Source of the DNA: JAFAXD01 sp051985675
GTDB lineage: Bacteria > Pseudomonadota > Alphaproteobacteria > Rhizobiales > Xanthobacteraceae
Reading direction: 5' to 3'
NCBI GenBank assembly: GCA_051985675.1
Contig: JBPYFJ010000149.1
Location: 1-64,000 of the forward strand
Length of the DNA stretch: 64,000 nt
This document shows, piece after piece, positions 35,598-43,850 of this stretch. Numbering within the stretch: position 1 is the first letter of the stretch; the number at the start of each line of letters is the position of its first letter. Position numbers and translations under genes: made by a program. The notes under the pieces are model-generated. The model did not search any database. It worked only from the letters and a program-made list of their open reading frames with translations, and was not told the DNA's origin.

Positions 35598-35626
35598 TTG
35601 ACAGGCCGTCTTTTTAGCCTGATATT
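35598..35626 (+). promoter_or_regulatory. Promoter of the GbsR-like gene
   Basis: TTGACA at 35598-35603, a 17-base spacer, then GATATT at 35621-35626. A start of transcription about 6-7 bases later falls on or beside the ATG at 35633, which predicts a leaderless or near-leaderless mRNA. No purine-rich ribosome site precedes the ATG. Confidence 0.65.
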
Positions 35627-35644
35627 TCTGTTATGACAGAAATA
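35623..35644. promoter_or_regulatory. Palindromic operator over the start codon
   Basis: TATTTCTGT (35623-35631) and ACAGAAATA (35636-35644) are perfect 9-bp inverted arms around TATG. The palindrome overlaps the -10 element and the start codon. It has the size and symmetry of a MarR/GbsR dimer site, so autorepression is the natural reading. Confidence 0.7.
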
Positions 35645-36196
35645 ACGGAATATACAGAACAGCTCTCGGCCCCGGTCGAACGCTTCATCCTGCATTGGGG
35701 TGACATGGGGGGGCATTGGGGCGTGAACCGGTCGGTCGCCCAAATCCACGCGTTGCTCTATCTCAGCGTCCGCCCGCTCACCGCCGACGATATTGCGGAG
35801 ACCCTGGGGATGGCGCGCTCCAATGTCTCCAATTCGATCAAGGAATTGCAGGCTTGGAACTTGATCCGGCGGGTGCCCGTGCGCAACGACCGCCGCGACC
35901 ACTTCGAGGCCGAGACCGATCTGTGGGACATGTTCATGCGCATCGCCGCGGGCCGCAAGGAACGCGAGATCGATCCGGCGGTGGCCGCTCTGAGGTCGTG
36001 CACGGCCGACGCGGCGCGCGACCCAGGCGTTGACAAGGTCGCGCGAATCCGGCTCGGGGCCATGCTCGACTTCGTCAATATGATGGATGGCTTCTATGCC
36101 CAGATGCTCGCGGTGGAGCGAGCAAAACTCGCTACGCTGGTGCGACTCGGCGCCAAGGTTTTCAGCCTCTTGCCGGCGGGAAAGAAAAAGACATGA
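35633..36196 (+). CDS. GbsR/MarR family transcriptional regulator
   Basis: 187-residue winged-helix regulator. The N-terminal part FILHWGDMGGHWGVNRSVAQIHALLYLS and the HTH segment LTADDIAETLGMARSNVSNSIKELQAWNLIRRVPVRNDRRDHFEAE are typical of the GbsR group. A C-terminal helical dimer region follows. The ATG sits in a perfect palindrome that is probably its own binding site. The DUF4166 gene starts 15 bases downstream and is likely its regulated partner. Confidence 0.88.
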   Translation: MTEITEYTEQLSAPVERFILHWGDMGGHWGVNRSVAQIHALLYLSVRPLTADDIAETLGMARSNVSNSIKELQAWNLIRRVPVRNDRRDHFEAETDLWDMFMRIAAGRKEREIDPAVAALRSCTADAARDPGVDKVARIRLGAMLDFVNMMDGFYAQMLAVERAKLATLVRLGAKVFSLLPAGKKKT

Positions 36197-36211
36197 AGCT
36201 GGAGGGCGACG

Positions 36212-36871
36212 ATGAAACTGAGCCCCACCGCCGCGCGAACCGCAAACAATCCGGACGAGACGCTCGGTGATCTGCGCTTCCGGGCACTTCTTGACGATGA
36301 CGACTGGGCCGCATTGCCACTCTCGATCCGGCGCCGGTTCTCGCAGCGGCTCGCCGACGGCGACACGGCGGTCTTTGTGGGCGAAATTCTCGAAACCCGC
36401 ACAAATGCGGCTGGCTGGCTGCTCGCGCACGCGGCTCGGTTGATCGGCGCGCCGTTCCCGGTCGGCCGCGACGTCCACGTGCCGAGCGTCGTGAGCGTGA
36501 CCGAAGACATGGCGAACGGCGGCCAGATCTGGACCCGGCTCTACGCGCGCAGGCGTCGCTTTCCGCAAATCGTACATTCGTCCAAGCGGTTCGCAGGTCC
36601 GACCGGACTCGAGGAGCATGTCGGCCATGGCGTCGGCATGACGCTGACCATGGAGGTCAAGGACGACGCACTCGTCTTTCGCAGCCGCGATTACTTCGTC
36701 GAACTGTTCGGGCTGCGCATCCGGCTGCCAGCTTGGCTCACTCCCGGCGCGCTGTCGGTGACCCATGCCGAATGTGCCGACGGCCGTTTCAGCTTCACGC
36801 TCGACGTGGTGCATCCGCGGTTTGGACTGCTAATCCGGCAGATGGGTTTGTTCAGGGAAGCGCGGGCGTAG
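36212..36871 (+). CDS. DUF4166 domain-containing protein
   Basis: 219-residue protein matching the DUF4166 pattern: LGDLRFRALLDDDDWAALPLSIRRRFSQRL near the start, then GWLLAHAARLIGAPFPVGRDVHVPSVVSVTEDMANGGQIWTRLYAR, and GHGVGMTLTMEVKDDALVFRSRDYFVEL later. The family often occurs beside a MarR-like regulator or saccharopine-dehydrogenase-like genes; the molecular role is unknown. It follows the GbsR-like gene by 15 bases and shares its transcript. ATG 36212 follows GGAGGGCG. Confidence 0.82.
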   Translation: MKLSPTAARTANNPDETLGDLRFRALLDDDDWAALPLSIRRRFSQRLADGDTAVFVGEILETRTNAAGWLLAHAARLIGAPFPVGRDVHVPSVVSVTEDMANGGQIWTRLYARRRRFPQIVHSSKRFAGPTGLEEHVGHGVGMTLTMEVKDDALVFRSRDYFVELFGLRIRLPAWLTPGALSVTHAECADGRFSFTLDVVHPRFGLLIRQMGLFREARA

Positions 36872-36929
36872 CATTGCGATTTCCCTTGTGGCGCGCCAGG
36901 ATGCGACCTCCTCACAGCCGCATCACCCT

Positions 36930-38054
36930 ATGAAAATCGCAAAAATCACCGCTACTGCGGTCAGGGCACCGCTCAACATCGCGCTCGTTGGTGCGTCGCG
37001 CCCGGCGGCGATGTCGGGCTGCGTGGTCGACGTTGAGACCGACACCGGCCTTGTTGGCCACGGGTTCACATCGATCACCGACGCTGGGGTGATCGCCCAT
37101 ATCATCGAAGAGGTCGCGGCGCCTGCGATTATGGGTGATGACCCGCTGGCCCACGAACGCATCTGGGACAAGCTCTACTGGACCATGCTGCCGCGCGGTC
37201 AGACCGGTTACGGCGCGCATGCGCTGGCGGCGATCGACGTCGCGCTCTGGGATCTCAAGGGCAAGGCGCTGGGCCAGCCGGTGTGGCGGCTGCTTGGCGG
37301 TGCCCGCGAGCGCGTGCCGGTCTATGTCACGTTCGGATTTCATTTCTTTGATCGCGACGAACTCGGGGAGGCGGCGAGGTTTTGGGTGGCGAATGGCTTT
37401 AAGCGCTTGAAGATGACGGTCGCGCACGAGGGGCTTGCCCGGCGCGACGCTAAGCCGTTGATCGAACTTATCCGGGAGGACGCGGCGCGGGTGCGCGCCG
37501 TGCGCGCGGCGGTCGGGCCCGACGTCGAGCTCTTCATCGACGCCAATTGCAGTCTCGACCTCTATCATGCGCTGCGACTCGTCGAGATGATTCGAGAATG
37601 CGATATCGCGTTCTTCGAGGAGCCGATCACACAGAACGACGCGTTGCTGATGGCGCAACTGCGCAAGCAGGGCGGCATCCGGCTCGCCTGCGGGCAGAAC
37701 GAAGGTCTGAGCTTCCGCTTTCGCGACTTGTTGTTGAACGAAGCCGTGGACTACGTGCAGCCCAATGTGGTGATTACCGGTGGCTATACGCAGTGCGCCA
37801 AGATCGCCGGGCTGGCAGCTTCTTTCAATATTCCAATCGCGAACGGCGGGGCCTGGGCCTTTCACAACATGCACCTGCAGGCGGGGCTCGCGAACGGAAC
37901 CTTGATCGAGCACCACTATCTGGCCGGCGAATTCTGCCGGCGGATCTACAAAGACCTGCCGATGCCGGAGGCTGGCTGGCTGAGATTGCCGCAAACCCCG
38001 GGGCTCGGATTTGAGCCCGATCGTGAAGCATTGCGCGAGTTGGCGAAAAGTTAG
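36930..38054 (+). CDS. Divergent mandelate racemase/muconate lactonizing enzyme-like protein
   Basis: 374-residue member of the enolase superfamily with both the N-terminal capping domain and the TIM barrel. Aligned by eye to mandelate racemase, the first metal Asp (D204, LFIDANCS) and the EEP glutamates (230-231) are kept, and the first catalytic lysine (K161). The second lysine is T163, the third metal Glu is Q256 (ACGQNEG), the dyad Asp is N279 (VQPNVVITGG) and the dyad His falls on G306. The chemistry is therefore probably not racemisation by the standard mechanism. ATG at 36930; a longer in-frame start lies 14 codons upstream. Confidence 0.82.
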   Translation: MKIAKITATAVRAPLNIALVGASRPAAMSGCVVDVETDTGLVGHGFTSITDAGVIAHIIEEVAAPAIMGDDPLAHERIWDKLYWTMLPRGQTGYGAHALAAIDVALWDLKGKALGQPVWRLLGGARERVPVYVTFGFHFFDRDELGEAARFWVANGFKRLKMTVAHEGLARRDAKPLIELIREDAARVRAVRAAVGPDVELFIDANCSLDLYHALRLVEMIRECDIAFFEEPITQNDALLMAQLRKQGGIRLACGQNEGLSFRFRDLLLNEAVDYVQPNVVITGGYTQCAKIAGLAASFNIPIANGGAWAFHNMHLQAGLANGTLIEHHYLAGEFCRRIYKDLPMPEAGWLRLPQTPGLGFEPDREALRELAKS

Positions 38055-38102
38055 GAGTAGCCGGAAGCTGAATGGCCGTGGTTGCGGTGGAGGAACCATC
38101 TC

Positions 38103-38825
38103 ATGCCCTATGAGCTCTATTATTGGCCGTCGAACCAAGGTCGCGGCGAGTTCGTACGCCTCGCCCTCGAAGAGGGCGGCGCCGACTACATCGATGTCGG
38201 CCGCTTGCCCGAAACAGAAGGCGGGGGCGTGCCGGCGATCCTGAAGCTCATCAACGCGTCCGACTTGAAGACGCCCCCGTTCGCGCCGCCATTCCTCAAG
38301 GTCGAAGACCTGATCATCGGTCACACCGCCAATATCTTGATGTATCTCGGTGCGCACCACGGGCTGGCACCGGCCGAGGAAGCCGGCAGGCTATGGGCGC
38401 ATCAACTGCAGCTTTCGGTCACGGACTTCGCCAAGGAAATCCATGACACCCACCATCCGGTGGGCGCGGCCTTCTACTACGAGGAGCAGAAGGTCGAAGC
38501 CAAGCGCTACGCGGAGAACTTCCTGAAACTGCGCGTGCCCAAATTCATGACCTATTTCGAGGGCATCATTGCACGCAACGACGGCCGTCACATGGTGGGC
38601 GCTGCGTTGAGCTATGTCGATCTTTCGATGTTCCAGCTCGTCGCTGGGCTGCGCTATGCATTTCCACGCGCGATGGCGCGACTTGAGCCGAGCCTGCCGA
38701 GGCTCGTCGCCCTGCACGACGGCGTCGCGGGGCGTCCGCGCATCGCGACATACCTCGCCTCCGCGCGACGCATGCCGTTCGACGAAAAGGGTGTGTTTCG
38801 GCACTACGCCGAGCTGGACGATTGA
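38103..38825 (+). CDS. Glutathione S-transferase family protein
   Basis: 240-residue GST-like protein. The thioredoxin-fold domain begins MPYELYYWPSNQGRGEFVRLALEEGGADYIDV with a tyrosine at the usual catalytic place, and has a substrate-loop PPFAPPFLKVEDLIIGHTANILMYLGAHHGL. The helical C-terminal domain carries YVDLSMFQLVAGLRYAFPRAM. The ATG at 38103 lies 48 bases after the enolase-family stop, so the two may be cotranscribed. Role: conjugation, isomerisation or dehalogenation of a pathway intermediate is possible. Confidence 0.85.
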   Translation: MPYELYYWPSNQGRGEFVRLALEEGGADYIDVGRLPETEGGGVPAILKLINASDLKTPPFAPPFLKVEDLIIGHTANILMYLGAHHGLAPAEEAGRLWAHQLQLSVTDFAKEIHDTHHPVGAAFYYEEQKVEAKRYAENFLKLRVPKFMTYFEGIIARNDGRHMVGAALSYVDLSMFQLVAGLRYAFPRAMARLEPSLPRLVALHDGVAGRPRIATYLASARRMPFDEKGVFRHYAELDD

Positions 38826-38853
38826 CGATTAAGGGCACGCCGTCCGGGCGAGC

Positions 38854-38883
38854 TTGACCGACGCCGACGTCTGCTGAGACTAT
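38854..38883 (+). promoter_or_regulatory. Candidate promoter for the Bug/VOC/amidohydrolase operon
   Basis: TTGACC at 38854 and GACTAT at 38878 are 18 bases apart, about 90 bases before the ATG of the binding-protein gene. Matches to sigma70 consensus are moderate; the 151-base gap shows no other candidate. Confidence 0.35.
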
Positions 38884-38976
38884 TCACGCTTCGGGGCTGA
38901 AGCGGTTATCTCCGCATCGCAACAACCGAAACTCCGCTTCTAGCCGGGGTCGAGAAAAACATTCGGGAGGCTTGCC

Positions 38977-39966
38977 ATGCTGACACGACGCCGGCTGGTC
39001 GCCGGCACGGCGGCGCTGGCCGCAGGTTCGTGGACGCCTGCGCTTGCTCAGAGAGGCGTCGACGGTTGGCCCAATCGGCCGATCCGGGTGATTTTTCCGA
39101 CCGGCGCCGGTGGGCCGAGCGAGAATTTCCGGCTCTACGCCGATTACATGAAAGGCGTCTTCGGCCAGCCTTTCTTCCTGGAGAACATGCCGGGCGGGTC
39201 GGGCGCTATCGGTGCGATGGCAGTCGTGCGCTCGCCGCCCGACGGCCACACGCTTTTGGTTGGCTCGAACAGCGTAACGATCCTCGCGCCGCTGGTGTTC
39301 ACCAACTCGCCGGTCAACAGCAAGCGCGATCTTGTCCCGATCGCGCTGCTGTTCAACTTCCGCTTCTTGCTGGTCGCCAACCCCGACCTGCCGGTGAAGA
39401 GCTACAAGGAGTTCGTCGACTACGCCAAGGCGCAGCCCGGTCAGCTCAACTACGGTTCGCCCGGCATCGGCACCGGCGGGCACCTTGTGACCGAGTTGAT
39501 GCTGCGGCGCGCCGGCATCGAGGCTGTCCACATTCCGTACCAGGCGACGACGCAGCAACTGCTGGCGGCGGCGGCCGGTCACCTGCAGTTCACGTTCGAC
39601 ACCGTCGGCAACGCGCGCGGCCTCGTCGAAAGCGGCAAGGTGCGAGCGTTGGCGGTGACCGGCAGTGGACGCGCGAGCGTGATGCCCGATGTGCCCTCGT
39701 TCGGCGAACTCGGCGTCGAAGGGTTCGACGGCTTGTTCGTGTCGACCAGTATGCTCGCGCCCGCCGGGACGCCGGCGCCAATCGTCGCAGCGCTCAACCG
39801 CGAAGTTCTCGTCTGCCAGGACAAGCCGGACATCAAGAAACGGATGGAGGAGGGCGCTTACGAGCAAGGCCGGTTGACCCCGGAACAAACTATGCAATTC
39901 TTCGAGAACGACTACAAGAACTGGGCCCAGGTCGTGCGCGAGACCGGCGTGCAGATCAAGTCTTAG
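38977..39966 (+). CDS. Bug-type tripartite transporter substrate-binding protein (orphan)
   Basis: 329-residue periplasmic binding protein with a twin-arginine-like signal (MLTRRRLVAGTAALAAGSWTPALAQ). The mature protein has the Bug motifs IRVIFPTGAGGPSENFRLYADYM, VRSPPDGHTLLVGSN and GSPGIGTGGHLVTELMLRRAGIEAVHIPYQATTQ. No tctA or tctB lies nearby, so it is an orphan that would use a distant TctAB or act as a sensor. Good ribosome site GGGAGG. It starts an operon with the VOC dioxygenase and an amidohydrolase, each seven bases apart, suggesting that it binds the pathway substrate. Confidence 0.92.
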   Translation: MLTRRRLVAGTAALAAGSWTPALAQRGVDGWPNRPIRVIFPTGAGGPSENFRLYADYMKGVFGQPFFLENMPGGSGAIGAMAVVRSPPDGHTLLVGSNSVTILAPLVFTNSPVNSKRDLVPIALLFNFRFLLVANPDLPVKSYKEFVDYAKAQPGQLNYGSPGIGTGGHLVTELMLRRAGIEAVHIPYQATTQQLLAAAAGHLQFTFDTVGNARGLVESGKVRALAVTGSGRASVMPDVPSFGELGVEGFDGLFVSTSMLAPAGTPAPIVAALNREVLVCQDKPDIKKRMEEGAYEQGRLTPEQTMQFFENDYKNWAQVVRETGVQIKS

Positions 39967-39973
39967 GGCTGTC

Positions 39974-40996
39974 ATGGCGCATCCTCAGACCAATTTCGAT
40001 CCGCCGTTCAACATCACGCGCGCGAGCCATCTCCTATTCACGGTGCGCGACCTTGCGGCAAGCAAGGCGTTCTACACCGAGGTGATCGGGCTCAAGGTCA
40101 GCGCCGAAGATGAGGAGACGCTCTGGCTGCACGGCGTTGAGGAGCGTTGCCACCACAGCCTCACCTTGAAAAAAACGTTTGGCGAGCCGTCCTGCGAGCG
40201 CGTCGGCTTTCGCGTGTTCGACGATGCCAACCTCGACAAGGCCAAGGCGCATTTCGATCGTTTGGGAATTTCGGCGCGCTTTGCGGAGGTGCCGTTCCAG
40301 GGCCGCACGTTGCACGTCGATGACGTCGCCGGGACGCCGCTCGAACTGGTCGCCCGCATGCCGACGCACGTTCGCGCCCAGACCAAGACCCACACCCACA
40401 AGGGCGCGAGCGCGCTGCGCATTGATCACTATCAGGTCCTGGTCCCCGACGTTGCCGCCGCGGCGCGCTTCTATCTCGACCTCGGCTTCCGCATTTCGGA
40501 CTACGTCTGCGTCGAGGGGAGCGACAAGCTGGTCGGTATTTTCCTTTACCGCAAGGACAACCCGCACGACATGGTGTTCCTGCAGCGCTCCGGTCCGCGC
40601 TTCCACCACTTCGGTTACATCATTCAGGAGATGCACCACGCGGTGCGCGCGCTCGATATCGCGGGCAATATCGGGCTCGGCGAATGTCTGGAGCACGGGC
40701 CCGGCCGCCACGGGCATGGCCACTCCTACTACGTCTATTTGCGCGATCCGGATGGCCACCGCATCGAACTGTTGCTGCCGGCCACCCAGATCATCGATAT
40801 CGACGATGAACCGATGCGCTACAACGTGACGCCCGGGCGCAACAACAACCTGTGGGGCCTGCCGCCGCCGCGCAGCTGGTTTGAAGAGACGACGCCGTTT
40901 GCCGGCGCGCGCGTAATGCGCCCGCCGCAGGAAGGCGAGCCGTTCACCCTGGAGCGATACCTGTTTGCCAAGCGGCCGGCGGCCGCCGCTGAATGA
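39974..40996 (+). CDS. Extradiol ring-cleavage dioxygenase (VOC superfamily, two-module type)
   Basis: 340-residue iron-dependent extradiol dioxygenase with two VOC modules. Predicted Fe(II) ligands in the second module are H152 (LRIDHYQVLVPD), H212 (FHHFGYIIQEM) and E265 (GHRIELLLP), at nearly the same spacing as in BphC and homoprotocatechuate 2,3-dioxygenase. GHGHSYYVYLRDPDGHRIE is the class signature. It probably opens a catechol-type ring; the resulting semialdehyde could go to the neighbouring hydrolases. Which catechol cannot be told. Confidence 0.88.
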   Translation: MAHPQTNFDPPFNITRASHLLFTVRDLAASKAFYTEVIGLKVSAEDEETLWLHGVEERCHHSLTLKKTFGEPSCERVGFRVFDDANLDKAKAHFDRLGISARFAEVPFQGRTLHVDDVAGTPLELVARMPTHVRAQTKTHTHKGASALRIDHYQVLVPDVAAAARFYLDLGFRISDYVCVEGSDKLVGIFLYRKDNPHDMVFLQRSGPRFHHFGYIIQEMHHAVRALDIAGNIGLGECLEHGPGRHGHGHSYYVYLRDPDGHRIELLLPATQIIDIDDEPMRYNVTPGRNNNLWGLPPPRSWFEETTPFAGARVMRPPQEGEPFTLERYLFAKRPAAAAE

Positions 40997-41003
40997 GGAT
41001 TTC

Positions 41004-41927
41004 ATGATCATCGACTTTCACACCCACGTCATGCCGCCCGAAATGGCCGCCGCCCCGGTGTGGCGCGGCAAGTGCCCGATGACGATCGAAAACGTGCTGG
41101 AGGCCGCCGAGGAGGGCGGGGTCGCCCGCACGGTGATCAGCAATCCTGGCCATGAGCTGCGCAACATGGACGAGCGCCAGCAGCTCGCGACTGTGCGCAT
41201 GATCAATCAGTACCTGGCCTCGCTCGCCCACAAGCACGACAACATCTACGCGCTCGCGACCACGGTCCCTTACGGCGGCGACCCGTTTCTCAAAGAGCTC
41301 GAGCGCGCCGTAAAAGAGGATGGCGCCAAAGGCGTTATTATTCTGTCGAGCCTGCCCGGCCACTACCCGGACGACGAGGACGCGTTGCCGTTTTTTCGGC
41401 TCGTGACCGAGCTCGATATTCCGGTGTTTGTGCATCCGCCGTCGGTCGGCTTCGGGGAGGAGCGGCTCAACATCTATCGTCTTGCGTCCAGCGTCGGGCG
41501 CCCAATGGATGGCGCGCTAGCGATCTCCCGCCTGATCGTGCGCGGCATCTTTGAGAAATTTCCGTCGCTGAAGCTGGTTGCAAGCCATCTCGGCGGTGGC
41601 ATTTGCGAGATGATCGGCCGCATGGACTACGCCTACAACCTGCAGGAAGAGGCGTATTTCCTCGGGCCCTACGAGCCGATGTTGATCAAGCATCAGCCCA
41701 GCCACTACCTCAAGATGATGTACCTAGAATCGACATGCTATCACGCGCCGGCCGCGCGCTGTGCCATGGAGACGGTCGGTGTCGATCACTTCGTGTTCGG
41801 CACCGATGCGCCGCCGCTCAAGCCGTTGAAGAAGGCCGGCGTTGAGATCATCCGGTCGCTCAAGCTCGCGCCCGCCGACGAGGCGAAGGTGTTCTCCGGC
41901 AACGCGCGCAAGTTGTTGAAGATTTGA
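41004..41927 (+). CDS. Amidohydrolase/decarboxylase family protein (ACMSD-like)
   Basis: 307-residue amidohydrolase_2 protein with a complete metal site: HxH in MIIDFHTHVMPPEM, histidine in FVHPPSVGFG, histidine in LVASHLGGGICEMIGRMDY, and aspartate in VFGTDAPPLKP. Relatives decarboxylate aromatic or ring-opened acids (ACMSD, 4-oxalomesaconate-type) or hydrolyse lactones. ATG 41004 follows TGAGGA seven bases after the VOC gene. It converges on the MFS gene with only six bases between stops. Confidence 0.88.
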   Translation: MIIDFHTHVMPPEMAAAPVWRGKCPMTIENVLEAAEEGGVARTVISNPGHELRNMDERQQLATVRMINQYLASLAHKHDNIYALATTVPYGGDPFLKELERAVKEDGAKGVIILSSLPGHYPDDEDALPFFRLVTELDIPVFVHPPSVGFGEERLNIYRLASSVGRPMDGALAISRLIVRGIFEKFPSLKLVASHLGGGICEMIGRMDYAYNLQEEAYFLGPYEPMLIKHQPSHYLKMMYLESTCYHAPAARCAMETVGVDHFVFGTDAPPLKPLKKAGVEIIRSLKLAPADEAKVFSGNARKLLKI

Positions 41928-41933
41928 CGCGGT

Positions 41934-43172
41934 CTAAGCTGGGGCCATCGACAGCCGCCGCGGTCGCGCAATGAGCCAGAGCGCGATTGCCACGTTGAGT
42001 GCGTTCCAGGCAATGCCGTTGAGAAAGGCTGCCCGATAGGAACCGGTGATGTCGAAAATAAGCCCTGATATCCAGCCGCCGAACGCCATGCCGAACAGCG
42101 TCGCCATCAGGATGATGCCGAGCCGCGTCGCCGCCTCGCGTGGCGAGAAATACTCGCGCACGATGATGGCGTAGCTCGGCACGATGCCGCCCTGGAACAG
42201 CCCAAACAGCGCCGAGATAACATAGAGCGACGCGAGCCCGTCAAACAGCGCATACAGGATCAACGCCACGGCCTGCAGGACTGAGCCGAGGAGCAGCGTG
42301 CGCAACCCGCCAACCCAGTCGGCGATGATGCCGGACCCTACGCGGCTCACGATTCCGAACGCCATCATCAGAGATAGCATCTCGGCGCCGCGTGCGACGC
42401 CATATCCGAGATCGCCGCAATACGCGACGATGTGAACCTGCGGCATCGACATGGCGACGCAACAGGCGACGCCTGCGATCGACAGCAATATCTGCAGCGC
42501 AACCGGCGACAGCCCGAGACTGCCAGCATGCTGAAACGCAGCGCCCGCGGCATGCGCGAACGGGATTCTTCGACGCAGCATGAGCGCGAGCGGCAAGAGC
42601 GTGATCAAACAGACGACGCCAATGCCGATGTGGGTCGCGCGCCAGCCCGATTGCGCCACGAAGTGGCTGATGATGGGCGGCCAGAGCGTGCCGGCGAGGT
42701 AGTTTCCGGCCGAGCAGATCCCGACGGCGATCCCGCGCCACCGCTCGAACCAATGCGAGATATCGGCGATCAGCGGACCAAACCCGGCCGAGGTGCCGAC
42801 GCCGAGCAGCGCATAGGCCACCGTCAGCTGCCAAAGCTGCGACGCAAAGCCGGCCCCGATGTAGCCGAGCCCAATCGCAACGGCGCCGACCGCGAGCGTC
42901 GCGGTGATGCCGAATCGGTCGGAAAGTCGTCCGGTGGCGATCGACCCGATCGCGAAGCCGATCATCAACAGCGTGTAGGGAACCGACGCTTCGCCGCGGG
43001 CGATTCCAAAGTCAGCCTGCACCGCGGGCAGTGCCACGACGAACGACCACATGCCTACGCCGCCGATGGTGCTGATCACCGTGCAGACGGCCAGGCGCAG
43101 CCACGAATAGCGCGAATCCGGCACGCTGACAGGGTCGCGTACACTGGCACGCGTTTGATTGGGACTGAGCAT
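41934..43172 (-). CDS. MFS transporter
   Basis: Twelve-segment major facilitator protein, about 412 residues from the ATG at 43172 (a GTG nine codons upstream at 43199 is an alternative). The MFS loop motif between segments 2 and 3 is GSIATGRLSDRFGITATLAVG. The sequence IADWVGGLRTLLLGS is the repeat in the second half. The pattern fits monocarboxylate/aromatic-acid-type MFS. Same strand as the DoxX and hydrolase genes but separated by a 184-base gap that contains a short 7-bp hairpin (43275-43293). A role in substrate uptake or efflux is inferred. Confidence 0.87.
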   Translation of the reverse strand: MLSPNQTRASVRDPVSVPDSRYSWLRLAVCTVISTIGGVGMWSFVVALPAVQADFGIARGEASVPYTLLMIGFAIGSIATGRLSDRFGITATLAVGAVAIGLGYIGAGFASQLWQLTVAYALLGVGTSAGFGPLIADISHWFERWRGIAVGICSAGNYLAGTLWPPIISHFVAQSGWRATHIGIGVVCLITLLPLALMLRRRIPFAHAAGAAFQHAGSLGLSPVALQILLSIAGVACCVAMSMPQVHIVAYCGDLGYGVARGAEMLSLMMAFGIVSRVGSGIIADWVGGLRTLLLGSVLQAVALILYALFDGLASLYVISALFGLFQGGIVPSYAIIVREYFSPREAATRLGIILMATLFGMAFGGWISGLIFDITGSYRAAFLNGIAWNALNVAIALWLIARPRRLSMAPA

Positions 43173-43356
43173 GGACCCGGCGGCGGTTGGTGGCGACACG
43201 CCGGCAAGGCCGGCGAGTCGGCTAAGCGGCCAGCAGACAGGAGTTGTACGGTTCGGTCAATCCTCGCTGCACCGGCGCAATGCTGGATTGCGCGGCGAAC
43301 CCATCCAACCCGGCGATGCAGTTCATTCGAATTGGTGAAGAATTTCGCCGCTGGTT

Positions 43357-43824
43357 TCAGAACTCCCAGCCGATCACATGATCGAGCGATAAAACGCCGC
43401 CGCCGTTCACCAGGAAATAGAGCGAGGCCATCGCCCAGATCAGCGGGTACTCGGCGCCTTGCGTGTTCCAGAACCAGCCGAACTTGCGGTGCTCATAAAC
43501 CGAGAGCGCCAGCAGAATGAAAATCGGTATCGATACCAGGCGCGTGAACAGGCCCAGCGCCAGCATCGGGCCACCAATCAATTCGGTCGCCACAATGACC
43601 GGCCCCCACAGCCACCCAGGCCGGTAGCCGCCCTGATCGAGCACGTCGACCAGCATCGGCAACGAATTGATCGGCATGCCCGTATTCGGGAACATGCCGA
43701 AATATGTGCGCAGGCCATGCGGCACCAGGCAGAGCGCGACTGTCGTCCGCAGCAGCGCTTCGACGATGGGCCCAAGCGCCGTGTAGGCGTCTGCGAGCTG
43801 CGGAAGCACGTAGGCGGTTGCCAT
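43357..43824 (-). CDS. DoxX family membrane protein
   Basis: 155 residues from the ATG at 43824 (MATAYVLPQLADAYTALGPIVEALLRTTVALCLVPHGLRTYFG). Four hydrophobic segments and the DoxX pattern WLWGPVIVATELIGGPMLALGLFTRLVSIPIFILLALS. DoxX proteins are linked to quinone-dependent oxidation and redox stress; some are thiosulfate:quinone oxidoreductase subunits. It lies 26 bases after the alpha/beta hydrolase gene in the minus-strand operon. Confidence 0.87.
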   Translation of the reverse strand: MATAYVLPQLADAYTALGPIVEALLRTTVALCLVPHGLRTYFGMFPNTGMPINSLPMLVDVLDQGGYRPGWLWGPVIVATELIGGPMLALGLFTRLVSIPIFILLALSVYEHRKFGWFWNTQGAEYPLIWAMASLYFLVNGGGVLSLDHVIGWEF

Positions 43825-43850
43825 CAGGTGTCCTGAGCCTGCGATCCGGC

